The notes under the pieces: model-generated | The model's input: only the letters and a program-made list of their open reading frames with translations | Databases searched by the model: none | Told to the model about the DNA's origin: nothing | Source: Campylobacter jejuni | GTDB lineage: Bacteria > Campylobacterota > Campylobacteria > Campylobacterales > Campylobacteraceae | NCBI RefSeq assembly: GCF_001457695.1 | Contig: NZ_LN831025.1 | Coordinates: 1-64,000 of the forward strand | Reading direction: 5' to 3' | Length of the DNA: 64,000 nucleotides | Position numbers and translations under genes: made by a program | Shown here: one piece after another, positions 51,697 through 61,020 of the stretch | How the letters are laid out: each line of letters starts with the position of its first letter | Numbering within the stretch: the first letter of the stretch is position 1

Positions 51697-52398
51697 TCAG
51701 TCTTTCAAATAGTATTCTATAGTAGAAACCACTCTTATGGTTTTGATGTAAGGTGTGTTTTTATCTCTATTGTTGATGCTAAATTGTCCTTGAGAAGCCT
51801 TTTTTATCTTGCCTAGATGGCTGTTTGAGTCTTGTGCGAATTTTATCGCTGCATTTCTAGCATTGAGCGTTGCTTCTTCTATCATTTGTGGTTTTATCTC
51901 ATTGAGTTTAGTATAAAGGTATTCTATGTCATAATCATCGATTTTTGTTACTATACCAAATTTTGCAAGACTTGAAATATTTTCTAGTATGCTTTTTCCA
52001 AGTTTTACGTTTTGCGTATAGATGAGTAAATTCGCAGTGCCTATGTATCGGTATGCAGCTTGAGTGTCGTTGCTATAAGGATCACTTAAACGATCTATGA
52101 TATTTGGCGAGTTGTAGTTGATCTCATCCTCTTTTACGCCTTGTTCTTTTAAAAATTTGATGATATTTTCTTTATCTTGCTCTAGTTCTTCGTATAAATT
52201 TGTAAGATTGTTGTTTGATCTTGTGAATTTTATAGGAAGTATCAAAGTATCTGCTTCGACTTCTTTTTGGCTTAAACCCTTTACACTTACACTTCTTTCA
52301 AGTGTTTTAAAATCACTTAAAGCCTTGTTAAATCCAAAAGCTAGAATCAAACTTGCTAAAACTATGGCTAAAGCCATAAAGATATTATTTGTTTTCAT
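51697..52398 (-). CDS. SIMPL-domain (DUF541) periplasmic protein
   Basis: This 233-residue protein has an N-terminal hydrophobic anchor or signal (residues about 6-24) and a DUF541/SIMPL domain with VSVKGLSQKEVEADTLILPI near the start and IEYYLKD at the end. I chose ATG 52398 because AAAGGAGAAA precedes it; the reading frame is open 20 codons further upstream but that part lies inside the MFS gene. The ATG overlaps the stop of the exporter gene (ATGA), so the two are coupled. The molecular function of SIMPL proteins is poorly defined. It corresponds to Cj0034c by memory. Confidence 0.8.
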   Translation of the reverse strand: MKTNNIFMALAIVLASLILAFGFNKALSDFKTLERSVSVKGLSQKEVEADTLILPIKFTRSNNNLTNLYEELEQDKENIIKFLKEQGVKEDEINYNSPNIIDRLSDPYSNDTQAAYRYIGTANLLIYTQNVKLGKSILENISSLAKFGIVTKIDDYDIEYLYTKLNEIKPQMIEEATLNARNAAIKFAQDSNSHLGKIKKASQGQFSINNRDKNTPYIKTIRVVSTIEYYLKD

Positions 52399-53597
52399 TT
52401 TTTCTCCTTTATTTTGATTAGAAAATATATCATATTTGCAACCAATACGCAAGCACACATTACAAAAGCAAGGATTATCGGCGTATTTGCGTTAATAGCC
52501 CCAACCACGAAGGAGATAAAACCTGCAAAACCAAATTGCACCGTTCCAAGCACCGCAGAAGCAGTTCCGCTATGTTCTTTAAACCTTGCCATAGCCAAAG
52601 TCGTGGTATTGGGTGCGATGAAACCAAGCATAGCGATGCTTGTAAAAATACTAAGCTCAAAAAGCAAGAAATTTGGGTGAAAAAAGGCATTTGCAAGTAA
52701 AATCACAGTCGATATAAACATTATCATCAAAGCTTTTGCTAAGATTTTTTCGCTTTCGTATTTTAAAACCAATCTTGCATTGATATTTGCACAGATGACA
52801 AAACCTAAAGCATTTGCCCCAAAAAGCAAGGCAAATTTTTGCTCACTTAAGCTAAAAAACTGCGTAAAAACAAAGCTTGATCCTGTGATATAAGCAAACA
52901 TCGCCGCCAAAGCAAAAGAAGCACATAGTATATAAACTAAAAAGCGTTTATCGCTTAAAACAAATTTGTAGCTTTTCATCGCTTCATGATGGGAAAATTT
53001 TTTGTTTTTAAGATGAGGTGCGGACTCTTTTAAACCAAAAAGTATCATCAAAAAAAGTAAAATTCCTAAAGCAAACAAAGTCGCAAAAATACTATGCCAT
53101 GAAAAATACTCTAGCAAAATTCCCCCAAAAGTTGGCGAAAGCATAGGAGCAAGAGAACTAAAAACCATCATCAAAGCAAAAATCCCTGCAGCTTCTTTGA
53201 TCTCAAACAAGTCATTGACAATAGCCCTTGCGATAACCACACCTGCACAACCCCCAAGTGCTTCAAAAAATCTCAAAGCGATAAAAGCATAAATATCATC
53301 GATAATCACACAAAACAAACTCGAAACGATGAAGAAAAATATCCCCACCAAAGCTGGAATTTTACGCCCAAAAATATCACTTAAAGGCCCATATATAAGC
53401 TGTCCTAAAGCAAAAGCGATAAAAAAACTTGCGATACTAAGTTGGGTTAAAAAAGAATTAGTTTGAAAACTTTGCTCCACATGAGAAAGTGCAGGCAAAT
53501 ACATATCTGTAGAAAGCGGTGCTATGCTTGACATCAAAGCAAGGATAACGATGAGTTTAAATTTAGCAAAGCCGTGAATTTTGGTGTGTTTTTGCAT
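52395..53597 (-). CDS. Bcr/CflA-family drug-efflux MFS transporter
   Basis: The 400-residue protein has about twelve transmembrane helices. Bcr/CflA features are the motif PLSTDMYLPALSHVEQSF near residue 23 and the MFS loop GPLSDIFGRKIPAL (near 69-82). It probably exports small drugs or metabolites by proton antiport. It ends within the start codon of the SIMPL gene, and these two probably form an operon. It is divergent from the gene at 53700. Confidence 0.88.
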   Translation of the reverse strand: MQKHTKIHGFAKFKLIVILALMSSIAPLSTDMYLPALSHVEQSFQTNSFLTQLSIASFFIAFALGQLIYGPLSDIFGRKIPALVGIFFFIVSSLFCVIIDDIYAFIALRFFEALGGCAGVVIARAIVNDLFEIKEAAGIFALMMVFSSLAPMLSPTFGGILLEYFSWHSIFATLFALGILLFLMILFGLKESAPHLKNKKFSHHEAMKSYKFVLSDKRFLVYILCASFALAAMFAYITGSSFVFTQFFSLSEQKFALLFGANALGFVICANINARLVLKYESEKILAKALMIMFISTVILLANAFFHPNFLLFELSIFTSIAMLGFIAPNTTTLAMARFKEHSGTASAVLGTVQFGFAGFISFVVGAINANTPIILAFVMCACVLVANMIYFLIKIKEKK

Positions 53598-53699
53598 TTG
53601 TAATCCTAATTATTCTAAAAGAATGATTTTAACAAGTCAATCTTAGAATAATCTTTGTTTTTCTATGTTAAATTTAGGGAAAAATTCTAAGGAAATTTT

Positions 53700-55049
53700 A
53701 TGCAAAATTTAAACCAAAATGAACAAATCAAATGCCCAAGTTGTGGAAGTTTTATCGATATCAGCACTGCTTTATATGCTCAAATTTTAGATAAAGCTAA
53801 GCAAGAAATGCTAAAACAAAAAAAAGAATTTGATGATGAGGTAAATGCTAAAAGAGCTGAATATATCAAAGCTTTAAATGATTTAAAAACTCAAAAGATA
53901 GAACAAGAAAAACTCATAAACGAGCAAGTAAGCCAAAAGCTTCTTTTAGAAAAGCAAAAATTTGAACAAGAACTTCTTATACAAAAGCAAAGTTTCCAAA
54001 AAGAATTCAGCGAGAAATTTAACAAAGAGCATGAAAATGAAATGAAAATCATGCAAGAAGAACTCGAGAAAAAAAGCAAAGAACTTAGCGAGTTTTTAAG
54101 CATAAAGGCTGAAAATGAAAGGCTAAAAAGAGAGCAAAAAGAAAATGAAGAAAGATTGAAATTTCAAGCCAAAGAAGAGGCTTTTAAAGAATTTAAAGAA
54201 CAAGAAAGCAAAAATTTGGAATTTGAAAGAGAAAAAATGCGTCTTGAATTTCAAAAAAATACTCAAGAACAAGATCTTAAGTACAAAGAATTAGAAACGA
54301 ATTTTAAAAGTGTAGCTCAAAAGCTAGAAGACGCACAACGCAGGATAGAACAAGGCTCACAGCAACTCCAAGGCGAAGCAGCCGAACTACTCATAGAAGA
54401 ATACATACAAAGTGAGTATTTAAGTGATGAAGTAAAAGAAGTACCAAAGGGCGTAAATGGAGCCGATTGTCTGCATATAGTAAAGGATAATTTTGGAAAT
54501 ATTTGCGGAAGTATTTTATATGAGAGCAAACGCACTAAAGAATTTAACAAAGAATGGCTTGATAAACTTAAACTAGACAGCATAGCTGCAAAAAGTGATA
54601 TAGCGGTTTTGATTACAAAAACTATGCCAAAAGATAAAGAAAAAACGCATTTTAAAGAAGGAATTTTGATCTGTACTTTTAATGAATTCAAAGGTGTTTT
54701 AGCAGTGCTTAGAGAAAGCATTATAAACGCTTATAAACTCAAAAATGCCCTGCAAAACAAAGATGAAAAAAATCACATTTTATACGAATACTTAAATTCT
54801 AAGGAATTTAACACGCAAATCACTTTTATACTCAAAACTTACCAAAATATGAAAGAAGAGTTAGAAGCTGAAAAAAGGGCTTTGCAAAATATATGGAAAA
54901 AAAGAGAAAGAGCTATAGAAAATCTAAGTTTTAATTCCACTGCCATAGTGAGTTCTTTAAATGCGATATTTAGCGACTTACAAGGTGGAAATTTGATAGG
55001 CGAAGAAGGGATTAAAAGTCTTGAAAATTTAGCCAAAGATGAGGATTAA
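53700..55049 (+). CDS. DUF2130 coiled-coil protein
   Basis: The 449-residue protein has an N-terminal zinc-ribbon-like CPSCG (C12, C15), then about 200 residues of highly charged coiled coil (residues 30-220). A C-terminal DUF2130 domain starts with LQGEAAELLIEEYI and contains KEVPKGVNGADC and SILYESKRTKEFNKEWLDKL. The ESK/GxD pattern of that domain resembles a restriction-endonuclease-like fold, but I cannot show activity. The stop lies in a perfect hairpin. It corresponds to Cj0036 by memory, a conserved gene of unknown role. Confidence 0.8.
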   Translation: MQNLNQNEQIKCPSCGSFIDISTALYAQILDKAKQEMLKQKKEFDDEVNAKRAEYIKALNDLKTQKIEQEKLINEQVSQKLLLEKQKFEQELLIQKQSFQKEFSEKFNKEHENEMKIMQEELEKKSKELSEFLSIKAENERLKREQKENEERLKFQAKEEAFKEFKEQESKNLEFEREKMRLEFQKNTQEQDLKYKELETNFKSVAQKLEDAQRRIEQGSQQLQGEAAELLIEEYIQSEYLSDEVKEVPKGVNGADCLHIVKDNFGNICGSILYESKRTKEFNKEWLDKLKLDSIAAKSDIAVLITKTMPKDKEKTHFKEGILICTFNEFKGVLAVLRESIINAYKLKNALQNKDEKNHILYEYLNSKEFNTQITFILKTYQNMKEELEAEKRALQNIWKKRERAIENLSFNSTAIVSSLNAIFSDLQGGNLIGEEGIKSLENLAKDED

Positions 55050-55074
55050 TTTTGGGCTAAGCCCAAAATTAATC
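55044..55074. terminator. Bidirectional terminator between DUF2130 gene and cytochrome c gene
   Basis: The 14-base perfect stem GATTAATTTTGGGC (55044-55057), loop TAA, GCCCAAAATTAATC (55061-55074) contains the stop of the DUF2130 gene and touches the stop of the converging cytochrome gene. Confidence 0.85.
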
Positions 55075-56115
55075 ATTCTCCTGGGAAGTGATTTGGATTT
55101 TTCCAAGGTCCGTATTTTACTTTTATGTATTCTTTAGGGTCTAAATTTTGTTGCGGTGAGGCAAAATACTTAGGTTTTAATGATGGGGATTTGCTATAAG
55201 CTGTATCAAGTCCTGCACGATTTTCTGTAGTGGTTATAGGCATTCTTACAAAACCTGTATTGACATAAGCTGCTATATCTAGTGCATCTTCATCGCCTAA
55301 TATAGGATTATCCGCACTCGCACCAAAAGGCATGGCTGATTTTAAAAATCTTGCTAAAAATGGTATCATAGCCATGTGTCCACCATCAGGATAGATAAGT
55401 AAAGATGGATATAAATGTCCGCTACCTTGTTCGTAATTATCATTTTTTACCCCAAGTCCTCTTTCGCCATGGCAAGCAACGCAATTTTCTTCAAAGAGTT
55501 TTTTTCCACGCACAGGGTCAGCTGGGCGATTTGGAAAATTCATCTTAGCGAAAAAATCTCCTTCAAGCTTTACGCCGTCTTTGATGCCATAAGCTTCTTT
55601 TAGCCATTTAAAATAAGCTAAAATTGCTTTCATTTCTTTAGAATCATTAGGAAATCTATGAGAGTCAGTTCCACCCATTCCGCGAATTCTATCTTCAACA
55701 GAGATGATTTTCATCGTTTCTATATCAAGTCTTGGATAATTGTTTAGGACATTTAAAAATGAAATAACATATTTTTTTGTCCCTGGTAAACCATTGCCGT
55801 CATTGTCCATGTGACAGGAAATACAGTTTACTTCATTGCTTGTCTTTTTTAGCTTGCTATAGGGTCCTAGAGTACTTTCTGTCTTGCTTAAAAGCTCTAT
55901 GCCATAACGGATTAAATCCCCTTGCTTACCTTTTGGAACATCATTGATGCTTAAATTTTATTTGGCCATTCTTGCACAGGTCTTTTAGAAAGTTCCTTAA
56001 AATACTTTACTCCTTCCTTGTCACTTAATTCTTCTCCTACTTTGTAATCACTCACGCTTTTAGCACTAAGACTCAAACTAAGACATAAGCCAAGAAATAA
56101 AATGTGTTTTTTCAT
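55073..56115 (-). pseudogene. Frameshifted periplasmic di-heme cytochrome c
   Basis: The frame from ATG 56115 gives a signal peptide (MKKHILFLGLCLSLSLSA) but stops after about 54 residues (RPVQEWPNKI-stop) at a run of four A's on the minus strand (55956-55959). Adding one A restores PNKNLSINDVPKGKQGD, and the frame then runs on through the first heme motif CISCHMDNDGNG and the second CVACHGERG to the TGA at 55073. The restored protein is about 347 residues. It matches the Cj0037c-type cytochrome c by memory, thought to carry electrons in the periplasm. As written no heme-binding region is made. A base-call error in the A run is the alternative. Confidence 0.85.
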
Positions 56116-56292
56116 GATTTTCCTCCTTTTTATTTGCAGTTCAAATTGATTTTAATGTATTTTTTCTTAAATATTAAGCATAATAAGAATAATTTAAATA
56201 AAATTAAATTTTAAAGTGTTGCTAAAAGTAATATATTTTTAAAGTACATAATTAATATTTATTAAAATTTTATGATATTAACTTTATATTAA

Positions 56293-56940
56293 TTATTTAA
56301 ATAATTTATTTTTTATAGAATTTAGATTTTCTTCTAAATCTTTGAAATTGCTTTTTAAATCTTTTTTCATGTCTATAAAGAAAGGATTGCTTAAAGTAGC
56401 GATAAGATAATGATTTTCTTTAGAAAAGATATGATTTAAAGTGAAATTTTTATCTTTAAGTTTGATATAAATTTGCTCTTCATCTTCAAAGCTAGGATTT
56501 TGGTTTGCACTTAAAATTTCGAGTAAAATTCCGCAAAAAAAGCGTTTGTTTTCATCCAAAAACTGAATATCATAAATTTTAAAATCCTTAAATTCAAAGC
56601 AGTTTTGACTTTTAAATTCTTTTAAATCCTTTGTAAACCCTAGTTGTAAAAAGTCTTTTTGGCTTAAACTTTGCTTTTTAAATTTCGCCCCAAAACGACG
56701 CAAAAATAAATTTAAAGCGTCAATTTGTAATTCTTTTTGTGCAAGTTTTAGTTTTTTGGCTGTAAAACGAAAGAAAAAAACACCTACAAAAACAGCTAAA
56801 ATCACTGCAATTAAGGCATCTCTTATAAAAACAAAGGCTAAAAAGCCTACAAGTAAGGCTTCGATAATGCTTAGGAATTTTAAGATTCCTAAGCGTTTAA
56901 GTATATAAAGTCTATTATTTTCTAAGCTTTTTAAATCCAT
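56293..56940 (-). CDS. Small membrane protein of unknown function
   Basis: The 215-residue protein has two adjacent transmembrane helices near the N-terminus (about 20-37 and 41-58), then about 150 charged soluble residues ending in a lysine-rich tail. I do not recognise the family. The ATG overlaps the typA stop by one base (TAATG), so it is translated from the typA mRNA. It corresponds to Cj0038c by memory. The 177-base gap beyond its stop up to the cytochrome c gene is A/T-rich and holds no gene that I see. Confidence 0.7.
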   Translation of the reverse strand: MDLKSLENNRLYILKRLGILKFLSIIEALLVGFLAFVFIRDALIAVILAVFVGVFFFRFTAKKLKLAQKELQIDALNLFLRRFGAKFKKQSLSQKDFLQLGFTKDLKEFKSQNCFEFKDFKIYDIQFLDENKRFFCGILLEILSANQNPSFEDEEQIYIKLKDKNFTLNHIFSKENHYLIATLSNPFFIDMKKDLKSNFKDLEENLNSIKNKLFK

Positions 56941-58748
56941 TAAGATTTTGCTTTTTCCATTCTTTTTCTTTGAGTTGGATCAAGATAGCGTTTGCGAACA
57001 CGCACATTTACAGGCGTAACTTCTACAAGTTCATCTTCTTCTATCCACTCTAAAGCTCTTTCAAGGCTTAATTTTCTAGGTGGCACAAGCTTGATTGCAT
57101 CATCGCTTCCACTCGCTCTTACATTGGTAAGATTCTTTCCTTTGATAGGATTAACATCTAAATCATTTGGACGAGAGTGCTCACCTATAATCATACCGGT
57201 ATAAACTTTAGTTTGAGGCTCTATGAAAAGCACTCCACGCTCTTGAAGGTTAAACAAAGAATACCCCAAAGCCACGCCATTTTCCATAGAAATTAAAGCT
57301 CCATTATTACGCTTTTCAACCGCACCGCTAAAAGGACGGAATTCTAAAAAGCTATGATTCATCACACCTTCGCCTTTAGTATCGGTTAAAAACTGGCTTC
57401 TAAAACCTATAAGTCCGCGTGCTGGAATTTCAAACTCAAGTCTTGTTTGTCCATCGCCTGTTGGTGCCATGGTTTTCATTTCAGCTTTTCTTTTGCCAAG
57501 TTTTTCTATTACCGCACCGCTAAATTCTTCAGGTACATCGATAACTAAATGTTCAAAAGGTTCTGTTTTAACCCCATCTTCAACCTTTACGATAACTTCA
57601 GGTCTTCCCATACAAAACTCAAAACCTTCACGACGCATATTTTCAGCTAAAATAGTGATTTGAAGTTCGCCCCTACCGCTTACTTTAAATTTGCCTTCGC
57701 CTGTGCTTTCGTATTTCATAGCGATATTAGTTTTCATTTCAGCTTCTAAGCGTTCAGCGATTTTATTTGAAGTTACATGTTTTCCTTCAGTTCCTGCTAA
57801 TGGGCCATCATTTACAGAAAATACTATACTTAAAGTCGGCTCTTCAATGTGTAAAGGATCAAGTGGCATAGGATTGTTTGGATCTACAACGCTATCACCC
57901 ACATCTAAAGCTTCAAAACCTGCTATAGCTACGATATCTCCACTTCCTGCTTCTTCAATATCCATTTTTTCTAAGCCCATAAAGCCAATGAGTTTTGAAA
58001 TTCTACCATTTACTTTGGTGCCATCAGCTTTTGCAAGCATTACGCTTTGGTTTTTCTTTACAACCCCATTGAAAATTCTAGCAATGCCTATTTTACCTAC
58101 GAAATTATCATACCCTAAAGTGAAAACTTGAAGTTGTAAAGGATTGTCATTTGTGCCACTTGGTGCTGGAACGCGTTCAAGTATGGTTTTAAAAAGTGGC
58201 TCCATATTATCACTTTCATCGTTTAGATCAAGCTTAGCATAACCATTTTTTGCTGCAGCATAAACTATGGCAAAGTCAAGTTGCTCATCGTTTGCATCTA
58301 GGGCTACAAAAAGATCAAAAATTTCATTGATCACTCTTTCAGGATCAGCAGCTGGTTTGTCGATTTTGTTGATTACAACTATAGGTTTAAGCCCTAAAGA
58401 TAAAGCTTTTTTAACCACGAATTTAGTTTGTGGCATAACGCCTTCTTGAGCATCTACTAAAAGCAAAACTCCATCAATCATTTTTAAAACGCGTTCTACT
58501 TCTCCGCCAAAATCAGCATGCCCTGGAGTATCTATGATGTTGATTTTTGTACCTTTGTAATTGATCGCTGTGTTTTTTGAAAGTATGGTAATACCGCGTT
58601 CTTTTTCTATATCGTTGCTATCCATAACGCGTTCTGAAATTTGTTCTCTTTCGCTAAAGGTGCCTGATTGTTTTAACAATTCATCTACCATAGTGGTTTT
58701 ACCATGGTCAACGTGAGCTATAACTGCTATATTTCTAATGTTTTCCAA
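56940..58748 (-). CDS. typA: Ribosome-associated translational GTPase TypA/BipA
   Basis: The 602-residue GTPase has G1 AHVDHGKTT (residues 11-19), the switch region ERGITI, G3 DTPGHADFG and G4 NKIDK. Domains III and V of the EF-G type and the BipA C-terminal domain (ending [23 protein letters not shown]-like tail) follow. It binds ribosomes and aids 50S assembly and stress adaptation. It is followed with one-base overlap by the small membrane protein gene, and is divergent from the flagellar cluster. Confidence 0.97.
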   Translation of the reverse strand: MENIRNIAVIAHVDHGKTTMVDELLKQSGTFSEREQISERVMDSNDIEKERGITILSKNTAINYKGTKINIIDTPGHADFGGEVERVLKMIDGVLLLVDAQEGVMPQTKFVVKKALSLGLKPIVVINKIDKPAADPERVINEIFDLFVALDANDEQLDFAIVYAAAKNGYAKLDLNDESDNMEPLFKTILERVPAPSGTNDNPLQLQVFTLGYDNFVGKIGIARIFNGVVKKNQSVMLAKADGTKVNGRISKLIGFMGLEKMDIEEAGSGDIVAIAGFEALDVGDSVVDPNNPMPLDPLHIEEPTLSIVFSVNDGPLAGTEGKHVTSNKIAERLEAEMKTNIAMKYESTGEGKFKVSGRGELQITILAENMRREGFEFCMGRPEVIVKVEDGVKTEPFEHLVIDVPEEFSGAVIEKLGKRKAEMKTMAPTGDGQTRLEFEIPARGLIGFRSQFLTDTKGEGVMNHSFLEFRPFSGAVEKRNNGALISMENGVALGYSLFNLQERGVLFIEPQTKVYTGMIIGEHSRPNDLDVNPIKGKNLTNVRASGSDDAIKLVPPRKLSLERALEWIEEDELVEVTPVNVRVRKRYLDPTQRKRMEKAKS

Positions 58749-58824
58749 ATTTTCTTCTCCAAAGCTAAATTTTTAAAAGCTTAGATTATACAAAAATTTA
58801 ACTTAAACTACAAAGTATCAAAAC

Positions 58825-58842
58825 TTGGAACACTTCTTGCTT
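58825..58842 (+). promoter_or_regulatory. Sigma-54 promoter of the Cj0040-fliK unit
   Basis: TTGGAACACTTCTTGCTT has the GG-N10-GC spacing of RpoN promoters and lies 40 bases before the ATG at 58883. It differs at one base from the promoter at 60969. Confidence 0.88.
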
Positions 58843-58882
58843 TAAAAACTTATGAAATTAAAATTTTAAAAAGGAAGTTAAA

Positions 58883-59206
58883 ATGTCAAAACCATTAAAT
58901 GAAGAGATTTTTGTTGAATTTAAAAGCGATTTAGCTGAAAGAAAAAATGAAGTTTTGCTTCAAGTTTTAGAACTTTTAGAAACTTTTAGATCAGATGAAA
59001 ACGAAAAAATGGCAAGAATTTCAAGCGAGCTTACAGAAATTTTAGAAAATGAAGAAAATTTAGAGAAAATTTTAAATGCTAAAAATTTAGAAGAGCTTTT
59101 AAATATCTTAACTGCTTTAAATGAAGATAAGATGATTAAAGTATATGAAGATTCTTATTTGAAAGAAAAATTTCCTAATGTAATGGTAGATAAATTTTTA
59201 AAATAA
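58883..59206 (+). CDS. Small flagellar-regulon protein (Cj0040-like)
   Basis: This 107-residue soluble, acidic, leucine-rich helical protein has no motif I recognise. AAAAAGGAAG lies before the ATG. It is expressed from the sigma-54 promoter at 58825 and followed 18 bases later by fliK, so it is a member of the hook-stage flagellar regulon by context. The leucine-glutamate pattern (ELTEILENEENLEKILNAKN) resembles a segment in the fliK N-terminal half (LSSLIKTEANFNALKGASN). Confidence 0.75.
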   Translation: MSKPLNEEIFVEFKSDLAERKNEVLLQVLELLETFRSDENEKMARISSELTEILENEENLEKILNAKNLEELLNILTALNEDKMIKVYEDSYLKEKFPNVMVDKFLK

Positions 59207-59224
59207 TTTTTTGAAGGAAAAGTG

Positions 59225-60967
59225 ATGTCAAATTTAGCTCCGCAAAATGATGTTTTAAATCTTACGCCGAGTAAAACTTCTACTACTACTAGTAGTTCTT
59301 TTAGTAAAACAAGTAAAAATAAAGAACATGAAAGTAGCGATAGTAAAAATTCAACTCAAGATGATACAGAGAGTTTTTTAAATTCTTTGCTTAATTCTAT
59401 CGATGAAACCAATGAATTTTTACCTGATCATATGAAGATCAGTCAAAAAGAAGTTGTTAATGAAGCGATGAGCAGACTTCAAAAAGGAGCTTTTGATGAG
59501 AGTGATAAGATAAGCATTTTCGAATCTGCTTCTTTTATGCAAATTCTTTCTTTATTGGATAAGCTAAAAACAGATACAGCAGATGTTAAACTGTCAAATC
59601 TTTCTACTCAACTTTCAAGTCTTATCAAAACAGAGGCTAATTTTAATGCTTTAAAAGGCGCATCAAATCTTAGCGAGCTTTTGGACATAGCTAAAGATTT
59701 GGGCTTAAATGTAAAAAATATTAAAGTAGATCGTCTTCTTGATCTTAAAGCAACTTTTCCAAATTTAGATAAGGCTGATTTTTTTAAGGGTGCTGTGGAT
59801 AATGTTTTTAAAGAAATCATCAATAATAAAATTTCCAATGTGAGTAAAAATTTAAATCACAATTTACAAAATACAACTCATACTACAAGCACTCATTCTA
59901 CGCAAAAAACAAATTCTAAAGATAGCGGTTCTTTGCTTTCTCAAACTTTAAAAAATTTAGATTCCATACTTTCATCCAAAGAAAGCAAACACGAAAAAAA
60001 AGATAAAGTTAAATCAAAAATAGAAGAAGATGCTGCAGATGCTAAAAATACTTTAAAAAATATCAAAAATGATGAGTTTGCAAAAAATTTAACAGAAGAG
60101 TTAAATATAAAAGATAAAGAAAACAAAGACTTAAACAAAGATTTTAATAAAGAGTTAAATAAAAATCAAGGGGATATGCAAGGACAAAATAAAAATTTAA
60201 AGAATAATAATCAAAATTTAAATCTTGATAAAAATTTAAATAAAGAAATTGTCAAAGATACTCAGAATTTAGTTTCAAATTTAACACAAAAAGATTTTAA
60301 TCTAAATAAAGAACCTAAAAACAACAAAGAAAATAAAGATATAAAACAAAATTTCTTTGATCAAAAATTAAATTTTGAAAATTTAAATAAAACTCAAGTA
60401 GTTCAAAACAAAGAGAATAATGCAAATTTTAATAACAATACTAATAAAGAAACTTTTACTCAAGAGCAAACAAAAACGCACAGCGAAAATATAGATAAAA
60501 ATAGCTTAGATGAGTTAAATTCTTTAGTCAAAGATTTAAATAAAGTAACACAAAACAATGCTCGCAATATCACTCCTAAAGAGACTTTGCAGTATTTTTC
60601 ACAAGATTTAAAAGAGGCTGTGGATCAATACAAAGCACCTATTACTAAACTTAGTATCAATCTAAATCCTAATAATCTTGGAGAAGTGGAGGTAACTTTG
60701 ATACAAAGAGGTAATAACCTTCATATCAATTTCAATTCCAATACCAATGCAATGAATTTGTTTATCCAAAATCAAGCCGAGTTTAAAAATTCTCTTGTAA
60801 ATATGGGATTTACTGGACTTGAAATGAATTTTAGTGATCAAGGTAAAAGAGAGCAAAATCAAAATCAAGGAAAAAATCGTAGCGGATATGGTTTTAAAGA
60901 TGCTTTAGATGGAAAAAATGAAAGTGAAAAAGTCAATCTAGAGCTTGTTTTAGCGAAGTATTTTTAA
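59225..60967 (+). CDS. fliK: Flagellar hook-length control protein FliK
   Basis: The 580-residue protein starts at ATG 59225 (GAAGGAAAA before it; a GTG three bases earlier is less likely). A long Asn/Lys-rich low-complexity middle (about residues 280-430, with repeated NKNLNKE-like words) separates the N-terminal secreted ruler portion from the C-terminal FliK domain. That domain (KLSINLNPNNLGEVEVTLI, then NNLHINF and ANAM-like NTNAMNLF) is the conserved part that switches export specificity at FlhB when the hook is complete. It is part of the sigma-54 unit. Confidence 0.9.
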   Translation: MSNLAPQNDVLNLTPSKTSTTTSSSFSKTSKNKEHESSDSKNSTQDDTESFLNSLLNSIDETNEFLPDHMKISQKEVVNEAMSRLQKGAFDESDKISIFESASFMQILSLLDKLKTDTADVKLSNLSTQLSSLIKTEANFNALKGASNLSELLDIAKDLGLNVKNIKVDRLLDLKATFPNLDKADFFKGAVDNVFKEIINNKISNVSKNLNHNLQNTTHTTSTHSTQKTNSKDSGSLLSQTLKNLDSILSSKESKHEKKDKVKSKIEEDAADAKNTLKNIKNDEFAKNLTEELNIKDKENKDLNKDFNKELNKNQGDMQGQNKNLKNNNQNLNLDKNLNKEIVKDTQNLVSNLTQKDFNLNKEPKNNKENKDIKQNFFDQKLNFENLNKTQVVQNKENNANFNNNTNKETFTQEQTKTHSENIDKNSLDELNSLVKDLNKVTQNNARNITPKETLQYFSQDLKEAVDQYKAPITKLSINLNPNNLGEVEVTLIQRGNNLHINFNSNTNAMNLFIQNQAEFKNSLVNMGFTGLEMNFSDQGKREQNQNQGKNRSGYGFKDALDGKNESEKVNLELVLAKYF

Positions 60968-60968
60968 G

Positions 60969-60986
60969 TTGGAACACTTATTGCTT
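60969..60986 (+). promoter_or_regulatory. Sigma-54 promoter of flgD-flgE
   Basis: TTGGAACACTTATTGCTT, GG-N10-GC, begins two bases after the fliK stop and 52 bases before flgD. Confidence 0.88.
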
Positions 60987-61020
60987 AAATAATAAAAAAC
61001 TAAATAAAAAGGAGTTTATA

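Noticed and set aside
52399-52458. Longer N-terminus for the SIMPL protein
   Set aside because: It would extend into the MFS gene, lacks a good ribosome site and would bury the signal sequence. The ATG at 52398 has AAAGGAG.
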